A stretch of 64,000 nt of DNA, from positions 434,001 through 498,000 of the forward strand of contig NW_022872898.1 in the NCBI RefSeq assembly GCF_900324485.2, written 5' to 3'. Below, in pieces: positions 20,983 to 31,050 of this stretch. The translations under genes were made by a program, and so were the position numbers. Source of the stretch: Mastacembelus armatus (Eukaryota; Chordata; Actinopteri; Synbranchiformes; Mastacembelidae). A model generated the notes under the pieces. It searched no databases, had not been told where the DNA came from, and saw only the letters and a program-made list of their open reading frames with translations. Positions within the stretch are counted from its first letter, which is position 1, and each line of letters begins with the position of its first letter.

Positions 20983-21376
20983 GAGTCTGCGGCTACTAGG
21001 AGGTCGTTGACCAGGGCAGTTTCAGTGCTGTGAAGATGGCGGAAACCAGATGACCTGCAATGGAGTGCTGGCCTATACTTCTATTCATACTTCTATTTTC
21101 ATTGTGGAATTGTGTATATATAAATGGTATATCTCTCTGTGTATAATAATGTTTTATATTTATCTTATCTAATTATTTCTATGTCACTTCTGTTTTGCTA
21201 TCATCTTTTTCAAAACTGTTTTCAGTATAACTGAGCTACTGTGACCAAGCAGTTTCAATCAAGAGGAGCAAGAAACCAAACTTGGAATGAACTAATAAAG
21301 AAAATGAGTGATAGAGGAAAGGTCTTCACATGGTCACTGTCCCACATGTTTCTGATCACAGAGATAAGAAATGCCA

Positions 21377-21449
21377 GGTTTCCATGTTGTAACGGTTAGA
21401 ACTCTGGACTTTGAATCCAGTGATCTGAATTCAAGTCTTCGTGGTACCA
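21377..21449 (+). pseudogene. tRNA-Gln(TTG), degenerate
   Basis: Anticodon arm CTGGACTTTGAATCCAG is perfect with anticodon TTG. An extra base in the 5' acceptor, a weak T-stem and acceptor mismatches mark decay. Confidence 0.6.
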
Positions 21450-22336
21450 GCTTAAGAAAAGGAGCTTCTTGTTATGAAACATGACTTACAACATAACTAC
21501 CAATATGATGAAATCCTCACACAGGAACTTCAATCATCTCTTTGTTTCAGCTGCAACATCAAGATAAATAAAGTCTATCCCTCATTATTCTTCTGCCGGT
21601 TTTCTCTTTCTGAGCAGTTTTCTCCTCAGAGTGAGAGGGTCTTGAGAATCTCTGAGTCTCCACAGAATCTGGAGGAGAAATCTGGGAAATCTCTGGGTCT
21701 GTCTGCCTGTATACTGTCATTTTGTGTTTGCCTTCCTGGGCGGGGAATCCATCTGGTTAGTCCCATCAGAAAATCAAATAGGCAGGGGTTCACCCAGGAC
21801 AGGTCACCAGTTCATCACAGGACTATGGATTCAAGGATTAACATGATCAATAGAAAATCAGTATGTCAACAATAAACTTCCCCCCGGATATGTTCATGTT
21901 CTGAACTGTGAGAGTGGAGGGAAAGGAGCAATAAGCCCAATTTTCCGTAAAAGCCAAGCATCCTCCTTAGACTGCTCAGAGTCTGTTCTTCAATGAGGCT
22001 CTGTGAGAAATGGAATGAATGGATGTGATACTGGCTGAATAGAGAGAGAGCACAGACATATCACCCCACCACTAATTAGATCAGGAGGTGGACTAGACCA
22101 GTGGTCTCCACCCCCCTTCCCTTGTGATTGGCTGAACAAACCTGATTCAGGTAAAATTGTTGAAAAATGTTGCCATAGCAATGAAATGTTTTTATGTTTA
22201 GTGGCTTCTTCTTAATGCTCATGTGAAATTATGTGCAGTCATATGTACTGTGCTTTGTTTAGACAGTCAGTGGGAAACCAGGTCTGAAAATGTGTCCCTA
22301 AGAGAGGAAGTGAAAATGAAAAAGTTTCCACTAACA
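21450..22336. other. No gene seen; SINE scrap at about 21780-21830
   Basis: CACAGGACTATGGATTCAAGG follows a short reverse SINE-tail scrap (GACAGGTCACCAGTTCATCA). 22080-22160 resembles 40610-40760. No RNA or coding gene recognised. Confidence 0.5.
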
Positions 22337-22410
22337 GTCTCTGTGGCGTAATAGGTCAGCGCATTCGGCTGTTAATCGAAAGGTTGGTGGTTCAAGTCCA
22401 CCCAGGGATG
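22337..22410 (+). tRNA. tRNA-Asn(GTT)
   Basis: A complete 74-base cloverleaf. Acceptor GTCTCTG pairs with CAGGGAT allowing G-U, the anticodon loop CTGTTAA gives GTT, the T-stem GGTGG/CCACC is perfect and the variable loop AAGGTT is as in vertebrate Asn. Likely functional. Confidence 0.9.
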
Positions 22411-22644
22411 TTTTCCTTCTGGTGATTTGTCTGCCCCCCAATGAGATAAAAGTCAAGAAGCCATACCTACAAGGAAATAGCACAGCTTTGATGGTGAAGT
22501 ATTGAAGTCATTCCAGTGTGTGGTTTGAGCTCCACCAGGTTGGCTGTACTTTGTCATGGCAGCATGCGTATCTATTCAGTTAGTCTCAAAGCTTTACAGA
22601 AAAGGGCACTGTGGTATTTGTCTGAGGGAAAAAGTCACAATTCA

Positions 22645-24185
22645 GAATGAGCTTTATTGCCAAGTGTGTGAGCACACACACACAAGGAATTTGTTTAGGT
22701 ACGGGGGGGTACTCCAGTGCAAACAGACATAGATACAAATGCTACAAGGTGTAAAAACAATAAACATAAATGCTACAGAAACAAATGCACAGATAACCTG
22801 AAGACAGAATGTAAGGGGAACTAGGTGGTGTGCAAAGAGCAAAAGGTGCCAGTGACAAAGTGCATAGTGCAGGTGGTAGGAGGGGATGGTGGAGAGCTAT
22901 GAGTTTAAGAGTTGGATGGCCTGAGGGAAGAAGCTTCCTTTGTGCCGGGCTGTCTTGATGTTTGGAGCTCTGAACCGCCGTCCAGAGGGTAAGAGCTGGA
23001 AGAGGTGGTGGCTCGGGTGGGTGGCATCCAGAGTGATTTTCTGAGCTCTTTTTCTCACTCTGGAGGTGAACAGGTCTTGGAGGGTGGGTAGGGGAACACC
23101 GATGATCTTCTCAGCAGTCCGAACTGTTCTCTGAAGTCTTAGGATGTCTGATTTAGAGGCGGAACTAAACCAGACAGTGATGGAGGAGCACAGGACAGAC
23201 TTGATGACTGCTGAGTAGAACTGGGTCAGCAGTGTCTGTGGAAGGTTGAACTTCTTCAGCTGGCGCAGGAAGTACAACCTCTGCTGGGCCTTCTTCATGA
23301 TAGAGTCGATGTGGAAGTTCCACTTCAGGTCCTGAGAGATGGTGGTGCCCAGTAACCTGAATGACTCCACTAGTGCCACAGTGCTGTTCATAATGGTGAG
23401 AGGGGGGTGGGTGGGGGCATTTCTCCTGAAGTCCACAGCCATCTCCACTGTTTTGAGCGTGTTTAGCTCCAAGTTGTTGTGACTGCACCAGCAAGCCAGC
23501 TGCTCCACCTCCTGTCTGTATACAGACTCTTCACCATCCTGGATGAGACCAATGACAGTGGTGTCATCTGCAAACTTCAGGAGTTTCACAGAGGAGTCAT
23601 GGGAGGTGCAGTTGTTTGTGTAGAGGGAGAAGAGCAGTGGGGAGAGAACACACCCCTGGGGGGCGCCGGTGCTGGTGATGCGGGAGCCAGAAGTAAATTT
23701 CCCCATCCTCACTAGCTGTTGCCTATCCTTCAGGAAGCTTGTAATCCACTTACAGGTGAGTCAGGAACGGAGAGCTGGGAGAGTTTATTCTGGAGGAGTG
23801 ATGGGATGATGGTGTTGAATGCCAAGCTGAAGTCCACAAACAGAATCCTTACATAAGTCCCTGGTTTGTCCAGAAGTTGCAAGATGTAGTGCAGCCCCAT
23901 ATTGACTGCATCATCCACGGACTGATTGGATCGGTAGGTAAACTGCAGGGGGTCCAGGAAAGGTCCAGTGACGTTCTTCAGGTGGGCCAACACCAGTCTT
24001 TCAAAAGACTTCATGACCACAGATGTCAGAGCCACTGGTCTGTAGTCATTGAGTCCCGTGATTTTTCGCTTCTTGGGGATGGGAATGATGGTGGAGCGTT
24101 TGAAGCATGCAGGGACTTCACACAGCTCCACAGCTGACTCAACCTTGAGATTCTTAGTAATGTTAACATAGTATATAAACACTTG
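22645..24185 (-). mobile_element. Rex1/CR1-like LINE, reverse transcriptase portion
   Basis: The minus-strand frame starts in the fingers region ([37 protein letters not shown]). It passes DFSLAFNTI and after one single-base frameshift near 23757 continues into TGAPQGCVLSPLLFSLYTN and KLLKFADDTTVIGL, which holds the catalytic FADD. It ends about 22897 with the conserved GRRFRAPN and HKGSFFPQAIQLLNS. A 3' UTR with a CACACACA tract and the AATAAAGCTCATTCTGA terminus follows to 22645. The endonuclease and 5' end are missing. The clade is inferred from the C-terminal phrases. Confidence 0.85.
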
Positions 24186-24364
24186 GTTGTAGTAGAATAG
24201 ATGTTATAGGTAATTTTATGGCTGATTAGTCAATAATGAAGTTTTTTGACACTTGGGTTTGAAGTAAAGCTATAGTAACATCAGCTCTGAATGGAACCCC
24301 CACATCCCCAACACACCGTTTCTTCCCAACTGTGTCATTGTGTCAGTATCATAATCTAAAGGTA

Positions 24365-24400
24365 TAGCAAAGGATGGTTTCGATCCACTGGCCTCTGGGA
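24365..24400 (-). pseudogene. tRNA-iMet 3' half
   Basis: On the minus strand CCCAGAGG then GTGGATCGAAACCATCC and TTTGCTA match the anticodon 3' side, T-arm and acceptor of initiator Met. The 5' half is replaced by the 19-residue repeat. Confidence 0.6.
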
Positions 24401-24485
24401 CCAGGACCACTACAGCAGCAGGATGATAAACAAGAACCAGGACCCATATTTTATTCACCAAGACCACTACAAGAATGAATTTAAC
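24399..24485 (+). other. 19-residue acidic repeat fragment
   Basis: The frame reads DQDHYSSRMINKNQDPYFI followed by HQDHYKNEFN. That is one and a half units of the repeat found in the ORF at 57019-57437. No start or splice site can be assigned. Confidence 0.6.
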
Positions 24486-24592
24486 CATGTAAAGCCCAGA
24501 ATTACAACATCACTTTTAACAACTCTCTGTTGTTGCCGAAGGAGCTACCTGGCCTGGATGACTGTTGCAGTCAGCTCACCTCAGTTAGCAGT

Positions 24593-24890
24593 TAGCTCAT
24601 TATTTTGCAGTTGTATTTCATTTCACAGTGGTCTATAAATGGGATCACAAAAGATTTAACGTCATCAGCAAATGACATAGCACTTTATTACACAGATACA
24701 TTTTTACTGGAGACTTTAGTATAAATACTATTCTGCAATAGTAACAGTCTACTTACAGTCTAATGTTACTGCACTGATTCATAAACTGTCACCATGGAAC
24801 AACCATATGAACATAATTCAAGTGTGACACTGATGCAACTGAGCTCAGCCCTATAACTGTGATTAGTTTTACGACTGGAATAAAACATCC
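24593..24890. repeat. Module shared with 53818-54110
   Basis: Nearly identical in direct orientation to 53818-54110 (for example TATAAATGGGATCACAAAAG and GCACTTTATTACACAGATAC). Contains no tRNA. In both places it is followed by a reverse SINE. Confidence 0.85.
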
Positions 24891-24995
24891 ATCCATTATC
24901 CATACCCACTTATTCCTACTTAAAATGTTGAAATAAAGAAAATCAAAAAGGCTTCATCCTGGACAGGTCACCAGTCCATCACAGCACCAATATTA
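24885..24995 (-). mobile_element. SINE tail fragment
   Basis: CATCCATCCATTATCCATAC and GACAGGTCACCAGTCCATCA are the reverse of the SINE 3' part, interrupted by an A-rich insert. Confidence 0.55.
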
Positions 24996-25073
24996 AATAT
25001 TACTTTTTAAAAATACTTTAAACAAGACATGTTTTTGTTTTAAATATCTCAAATTCAGTAGTTACATGTGCAA

Positions 25074-25155
25074 GTTGTTGTGGCCAAGCGGTTAAGGTGA
25101 TGGGCTTGAAATTCATTGGGGTCTCCCTGCAAAGGTTGGAATCCTCTTAACAGTG
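25074..25155 (+). pseudogene. tRNA-Ser(TGA) relic
   Basis: D-arm GGCCAAGCGGTTAAGG, anticodon TGA in GGCTTGAAATTC and variable arm TTGGGGTCTCCCTGC are clear. The acceptor pairing and T-arm have decayed. Confidence 0.65.
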
Positions 25156-25179
25156 ATCTGCTATTCAAAAATGCACTAC

Positions 25180-25740
25180 ATTTATGTCTTCTTGCCTTAG
25201 TGGACTTTGAGGACTGAAAAAACTGTGTTGCTGTGTGTGTTCCAGTTAGGTTAGGTTAATGTTGACATCATGTCTCATTTGAATGAGAGGGAACCAACAA
25301 ACACAGTGTACTGTCATTATTGTTTTGATGTCAGTTCCCCCTTCAGATAGTGTTTCCATAGTAACAGAGGTTAGGTTATGGTTCAGTGTAGCACAGAGAA
25401 CTGGGGCCTGTTTCAGAAAGTGGGTTTAGTGAAAACCCAGAATGTATTAACTCTGAGATGAGGGATACTCAGGGTTTTTGGTTTCACAAAGCGTGTTCAG
25501 ATTGACTCTGAGTCAGTTACCGTGGTAACTCACTCTGTAACCCAAACCTGCTCGCTGGCATGTTTTATAAACCGAGTTCTTCCTGAGTCCTGGGTATTCA
25601 GACTGAAGAAGAGGCAGGAGACCTGGTGTGCCCTTTTGTTGAGGAACCCATTGGTGCAGAAGCACAATTGCTTCACAGAATTTTGCGTCGAGAGACTGTA
25701 ATAAGACCCTGTCTGGACATCTATGTCGAGCAGTTAATAT
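25180..25740. repeat. Module shared with 660-1190 and 62440-62875
   Basis: Direct copies at both window ends, from TTAGTGGACTTTGAGGACTG to the Harbinger-like frame. This one extends furthest into the transposase-like region. Confidence 0.75.
25403..25740 (+). mobile_element. PIF/Harbinger 5' end relic (best copy)
   Basis: From GGGCCTGTTTCAGAAAGTGG to a frame CPFVEEPIGAEAQLLHRILR followed by RETVIRPCLDIY. This resembles the N-terminus of PIF/Harbinger transposases. The catalytic DDE region is absent. Confidence 0.6.
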
Positions 25741-25962
25741 TAAGATTTCTGTCTTATGCAGGTGATTAAATTGATCATAGTTACAGGGCAGAGCTCAGTT
25801 TAACCTGAATTATTTTCATACGGTGGTTCCATGGTGACAGATTATGAATCAGTGCAGTAACATTAGACTGGAATTAGACATTAGAGTTACTGTTGCAGTA
25901 AACCTGGAAATTCTTCTGGTAATTCTGCACAGATCATCTACTTTAAACATTTGGGGGAATGT

Positions 25963-26044
25963 GATGAGGTGACTGAGTGGTTAAGGTGATGGACTGCTAA
26001 TCCATTGTGCTCTGCACACATGGCTTTGAATCCCATCCTTGTTG
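25963..26044 (+). tRNA. tRNA-Ser(GCT), near-intact
   Basis: Eighty-two bases. Acceptor GATGAGG pairs with CCTTGTT using several G-U pairs, the anticodon arm GGACTGCTAATCC gives GCT, and the variable arm is TGTGCTCTGCACA. One T-stem pair is broken. Confidence 0.7.
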
Positions 26045-26099
26045 TGAATGCTCATATTGGGCATTCAAAGATTATTTATTATAAATGTGTTGGTACAAA

Positions 26100-26220
26100 T
26101 CATTATAAATTGTAAATAATATACATGTTCTCCCCATGCTTGTGTGGGTTTACTCGAGGTACTTCAGTCCAAAGACATGCATGTTAGGTCGACTGGTGAG
26201 CCTCAATTCTCTGTAGGGTA
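26100..26220 (+). mobile_element. SINE body fragment
   Basis: ATGTTCTCCCCATGCTTGTG then CAGTCCAAAGACATGCATGT match the SINE body without head or tail. Confidence 0.55.
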
Positions 26221-26681
26221 TAACTGACATCAACAGTAGACAACATACTGACTTTATGTGGTCAGTCTACACCACTACCACTTTATCTTGAAAGTCAAAC
26301 TCAAGAGGGAATGTATACACATATTGAACAATTCTGGCAAACTATTATCCTGGCCCATACAATTTTGTGGCACTTTTACGTTATTGCAAAAGAATTTGGC
26401 TAAGGCATTATTACACATACACCTGCAGTGACTATTTTTCTAGATATAAAGTGTTAATTTCCTATTTCAGAGTGTTAAAATAAAAATAAAGAAATAAAAC
26501 AGCATGATCATATTGTTGAACTTATTAAAGAGACAGATGTACATCATTCCCCCAATAGCAACCTGTTGTTTTATAGGAAACAGTCTAAACTGTCACTTTG
26601 TTTCTAGTCTCTTCTTTAGAGTCGCAGCAGAAGCTACATTTATACAGAAACACTATCTACTATTGGAATTTCTGTACTTAC
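26221..26681. other. Presumed intron; no exon recognised
   Basis: Lies downstream of the GTAAGT donor of the gene start at 26682-27216. No acceptor plus open frame was convincing on the minus strand. Confidence 0.35.
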
Positions 26682-27216
26682 CATCCAACCCTTCAACCTC
26701 TGAGGTACTGCATCTAGAATGTGGTGATCTCTCCCAGATGAAAGCTGAGGAAGTGGACTCGTCAGTCTCATCAGTAGACATCTCCTGGCTGCTCTGAAAA
26801 CTAAGGCTTCGTGGCCTCTTTCTTGAAGGGGTCGCTCCCTGTTTCTTTTTGGGGGTTGTCACATTCTGAAGCCTTTTCAAAAGCTGTTTCTTCACAGATT
26901 CCTAACAAGACACAATAAATTGTTTGCGTTTCCAGTTACATTAAACTAAATCAGATGTAGAAATGAAACCATACAAACAGACACGTTGCCTTGATTAATC
27001 TGGATGAAGCACATTCCTCCTATTCTGAGTGTCAGATGTTTGCACCTTGGCTGCCATATATCTAACAGTATATATAGCTATAGCTGTTCTACACTCAGTT
27101 TGGGTGTGTTCGTTTAATTTTCCATCTAGTGGTGACGACAGTAATGGCTCTGAAGAACTGATTGGCGTCAAATGTACAGGTTGAAGCGTTGTTTTAAATA
27201 TTTGAAATGGTGCCAT
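26682..27216 (-). CDS. First two exons of an unidentified host gene
   Basis: On the minus strand an ATG at 27216 in good context (A at -3, G at +4) opens a 57-codon exon (27046-27216) beginning MAPFQIFKTTLQPVHLTP. A GTGCAA donor and a 144-base intron end in TTGTTAG, and a second exon (26682-26901) starts in the same phase with ESVKKQLLKRLQ. It reads a basic stretch TPSRKRPRSLSFQSSQ and a serine/acidic stretch, ending at a perfect GTAAGTACAG donor. The product would be a nuclear-looking, low-complexity N-terminus with a possible basic localisation signal. I do not recognise the family. No further exon was found before the repeats at 26 kb, so the gene is either cut off or has a long intron. 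The splice model is inferred from sequence alone. Confidence 0.5.
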
Positions 27217-28309
27217 TATGTTGTCAGCTGAATTCCTGTGAATTGAGTTAGTGTGTAATTGTCTAGTTCAGTGTTGGTAATAAACATGCAACTTGAGTTC
27301 AGAAGTCCTGTTTTTCTTTGGCTGAGATTTCTATCCCACACTCATAGGTTCTTATTTACCAGAGAATTTCTAATTTAGCTCTTGGCCACCAAGAATATTG
27401 GGCTTTTTACTGCACCACATCTGACAACTGTAGTTACTTCTCAAACTAGTATTCATCACCTTCCTGTCCTGTGAAACTTCAGACATATGTAATCTTGTAG
27501 AATCTGATGCATGTCTGCAGATATATTAAACAATTCTAAGGGACCATTTTTCCTCCGTTAGTACTATTGCTTTTTACTCTAGGTACAATTTGTTAAGCAG
27601 GATTTTAATTCAGGACTTTTACATGCAGTGGAGTGGTTCTGCTACTTTTAAAGGATCCTACTATGTTTTTTTTTGTTTGTTTTTTCCCATTACCCGCTCC
27701 CACAAGATGTCGCTGTTTGGTTTTTCATGTCAACACGTCCTGTTGGTAGACGCTTTGGTCCAGGGCGCGCAGGTGGTCGACCAACAAGCCCCTCACTGTA
27801 ACGCCGCATTTTGAACTTATCACAACACTTCTGCCCTGGATTTTTATTACACACGTCAGTCAGAGACCGTGTCGTTTACGCTGTTCCATGTTTCTCCACC
27901 GAAAGGAAAAACACAGTAGCTAATGATAATTCAATGATCCTTATCATCCTGTATTTTTCAAAAGACGTTTAATCCTCTTCAAAAAGACAGTGAAAGAGAC
28001 CGTGCGTAAAGCTGCTGACCAGCGGATATAGTTCCGCATTGAATTCATTAGAAAAACATGTCAGATTAGCGTTTTACTATGTGTTTCCTACCGAGGATGA
28101 CAATCAGATGAGCGTGGCTCTGTTCAGGTGAGCTAAAACCTCTGGATGAAATGTGACCATTGCATCCTTTACTCGCGGGACCGATCTGCAGCTGGTCTGG
28201 TTCAGCTTCGTTCATTTGATGTCTTCATTTCAAATATTCCCAATAAGGCAGTTAAACTATATATAGTTTTATTCAGCTCTTTGTCTTCAGAATCAGATGC
28301 TTTTGTGAC
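27217..28309. other. Least repetitive stretch; possible promoter side of the 27216 gene
   Basis: No SINE, LINE, tRNA or module copy recognised. It is locally CpG-bearing around 27760-27880 and 28000-28200. It could hold the promoter of the minus-strand gene. Confidence 0.4.
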
Positions 28310-28500
28310 TTTCTAGTCTTTTCAGACTCAGGTAGAGACCATCCTGATCATCCCATTCACAACACCCTGAAGGAGCAAAGAAGCACCTAAAGAGGACGAC
28401 TCATCTCACTGTGCTGCAGGACTGAACCACACACGATTCATCCTCACTGCCATCAGGCTCTAAAACACCTTAGCTAATGGCAGAGGACTCACCAACATGA
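28310..28500 (+). mobile_element. LINE reverse transcriptase C-terminal relic
   Basis: The frame fragments DHPIHNTLKEQRST and, after a frame change, RFILTAIRLxNTL match the closing region of CR1/Jockey-type LINE reverse transcriptases (HPLHNTL ... SFLPxAIRLYN). It is heavily worn. Confidence 0.5.
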
Positions 28501-28813
28501 GCTGGACTGTTAATGGCTACTTTCATTATCCATTAGTTTACATACAAAACCAACTGAATTTTCCCTTTGGACATTAACTACCATACAGTAGTTATTACCT
28601 TCAAAATGCTACAGCAAAAGTACACAAACAATACTATACCATAATGGCAGCCTGTTCTATCAACAAAATTACTAAACGCTGAATAAGCAGTCGAACGACA
28701 TACAACTGTTGTACATATGTAATATAAACTACTATTTATGTGACGTATTATACGTTACATTGATGGTCTGTGTCAATGTGGGAGGAGCTCCACTCCAAAC
28801 ATTGTGGACAGGA

Positions 28814-28837
28814 TGTGACGTCACATGTGACGTCACA
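28814..28837. promoter_or_regulatory. Perfect 24-bp palindrome with two CRE sites
   Basis: The 24 bases equal their own reverse complement and contain TGACGTCA twice, 12 bases apart. TGACGTCA is the full CREB/ATF site. It lies about 150 bases upstream of the ATG/donor pair at 28966-28982, a promoter-like position. Confidence 0.65.
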
Positions 28838-28849
28838 AAGTAAGAGGAA

Positions 28850-28982
28850 TCTGGGAGAGCTGATGACTTCATCATCTTTCATCCTCTGAAACACACACAG
28901 ACACTTTTGTGTTTGTCCTTTTGTCATATTTCCACATTAGCATTGAGTTTGCTTCAACATCCTCCATGGGATTGAGTGACAG
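28850..28982 (+). other. Candidate first exon of an unidentified gene
   Basis: An ATG at 28966 (CTCCATGGG context) begins MGLSD and the frame reaches a perfect CAG/GTAAGTTG donor at 28982/28983. The CRE palindrome lies upstream. The exon start is a guess and no following exon was found. The Gypsy element lies 30 bases into the presumed intron. It could equally be a non-coding first exon. Confidence 0.35.
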
Positions 28983-29016
28983 GTAAGTTGAAAGCGGTGG
29001 AAAATACTTTGATATA

Positions 29017-29342
29017 TGTAACAGAGATGAAAATATAATGAATTTCACCCATGTGCTGAATTTGGGAAATAGAGCCGCCTGCTGGTTGTTATCTGTAACT
29101 GCATGTACAGAGGTCCTACAGGCATTCTGCACTACCTCCAGCAAAGCAAGTGATGTCTGTTTGGTGACCCAAGTCGCAGTTACAACACACGTTTGAAGGA
29201 AACTGTGTGTTTGTCTTTTGTACCAGATTGAGAGCAATCCCGTGTCGGTGCCATTCTTACACGACAGCACACCGGCAGCTTCGCAATCGCAAGAATATTG
29301 ATAACGGCGGCGGTGCACACCGGGACCGGATCATCCACTACA
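29017..29342 (+). repeat. 5' LTR of Gypsy element
   Basis: 326 bases, TG...CA ended, matching 36014-36339 with about four differences. Confidence 0.93.
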
Positions 29343-29343
29343 G

Positions 29344-29357
29344 TGGTGCCGTGACTC
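29344..29357 (+). other. Primer binding site, tRNA-His
   Basis: TGGTGCCGTGACTC, one base after the 5' LTR, is complementary to the 3' end (with CCA) of vertebrate tRNA-His. Confidence 0.8.
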
Positions 29358-29569
29358 CGTGGTCCTTGGTCTGCTTGATGCTGATCGGCCGTGGTTGCAG
29401 CGTGGTCTACAACTGGTCTACTCAAGTCTTCACTGCCTGTCATTATGTTTGGGACTGTTGGTCTCACTGGTTCAAAAGGGATAAACTGCAATATTGCCTG
29501 AGCCATTAATTACAGTTTTTTTTTTTTCTTTGTTGTTGTTTTATTACACTGCTGTCCTTCTTCTCAAGA

Positions 29570-31050
29570 TGGCCGAGAGGTTCCAGCCAAGTGGTGAATC
29601 TTCTGTAGGTCACTTCACTTTTGGTAGGGGTCGAGGTGTGATGGGAGTTACCATTCAGTCCAATAGTGCTGTTGGGAGGGACTTGGGGGCTTCGCCGATG
29701 TTACCTGCTGGTGATAGGGGTCTGGGATCAGTTCAGGATCCAGCTGAGTGCGACATGATCTATCAATTAGGCTCGCAGATTGGGGAGTCTATTTCAACAA
29801 AACTGATATCATCGGGTATTGTGGGCAACGATGATCGTTGTGGTAGTCATTCTAACAACCAGGTCAGTGTTTCAAGTGCTAGTACCAATCCACTTATTGA
29901 AAGTTCACAGTTTAATGTCATTGTTAGGTCTGAAAGAGAGCCTGTTATTTTCAGGGGTGACAGTACTGACAAATACAGTGTTATTGAGTGGGTTGAGTTG
30001 ATGAGATGTTATCTTAAGAGTCGCAACTATGATGTTGCCATGCAAACTGATGAGGTAATGGGGAAGTTGATGGGGAAAGCCAGAGATGTGGTTAAGATTG
30101 GTTTGAGAAGTAATCCTGCACTTAGAACCACATGCACCCCAGACACTATATACAACATACTGATACAGTACTTCAGTATTACTTCCTCGTGCCTGCCACT
30201 ACAAGACTTCTACTCAACACTGCCACACCAGCGAGAGAATGCGGTTGACTACTGGATTCGTCTCAATAAAGCAGCAGACATGGCTGAGGAGGGTTTGAGG
30301 CGGCAAGACAGGTGCATTGAAGGTATGGGAGAAGAGATTGCAAAAATGTTTGTTAAGCATTGCCCTGATCCCGAGCTTGCATCAGTGTTCAAATACAAAC
30401 AAATACATGAGTGGACATCTAAAGACATTCAGGAGAGACTCGATGAATATCAGAGAGAACGAGTGTCTGACAGTAAAGCTGCAGTGCCGAAGCTGAGTGT
30501 TACCCCACTACTTTGCTATGAAGCACATATTCAGTCCCAAAACTCATGTGCTATGTCTGTGCCTAATAATGACATATTTTCTCCTATTACACAGTCTGTC
30601 GCAGAGGCTCTGGCCCTCTCCAGTGTTCCTGTGTTGGTACAGAACCAGCAGCTGTCCACTGCTCCGGTTCCCTCGTCACAGCCAGTAATGCAACAGACCC
30701 AGTCTACACAAATGCAGTGCCATTTCCCGCCTTCTACTCCTGTGTCTCAAAGTCAACAGCCAATAGGACAACAGCAGGATGGTGCTATTCTGACTGAGAT
30801 GATGTCGATGCTCAGAGAACTTCTCAATAAAGTTCAGGTGAATGACAGGAGGTCTCCTGCACGTCATAGTCGAACTAGAGGACAAGCCAGAGATGTTGTA
30901 AAGGATTGTTGTGTATGCGGTGATAGCGGCCACACCACTGAGTCCCACTGCCGTTCAAACCGCCTCTGCTTCACATGTTTCAGTCCTGGCCACACAAGGC
31001 CCTCCTGCCCAACCAAAACTACCCCCATGGACAATGTACAGGGAAACTAA
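29570..31050 (+). CDS. gag: gag of Gypsy element
   Basis: An open frame from the ATG at 29570 (MAERFQPSG). Its middle part (GKLMGKARDVVKIGLRSNP; DYWIRLNKAADMAEEGL) resembles the PNMA-type Gag fold. The C-terminus has two CCHC-like zinc knuckles near residues 446-480 (CVCGDSGHTTESHC and CFTCFSPGHTRPSC) for nucleic-acid binding. It overlaps the pol frame by about 75 bases, which fits a frameshift-type gag-pol expression. Confidence 0.85.

Noticed and set aside
22660-22700. CACACACA tract as a microsatellite of interest
   Set aside because: Part of the LINE 3' UTR terminus and short.
28966-28982. Myoglobin start, because the candidate exon begins MGLSD
   Set aside because: The sixth codon begins AG and cannot encode the Gly found there in myoglobin; fish myoglobin also starts differently.
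28872-29506. Long minus-strand frames over the 5' LTR
   Set aside because: They recur unchanged in the 3' LTR and are antisense to the element; no independent support.
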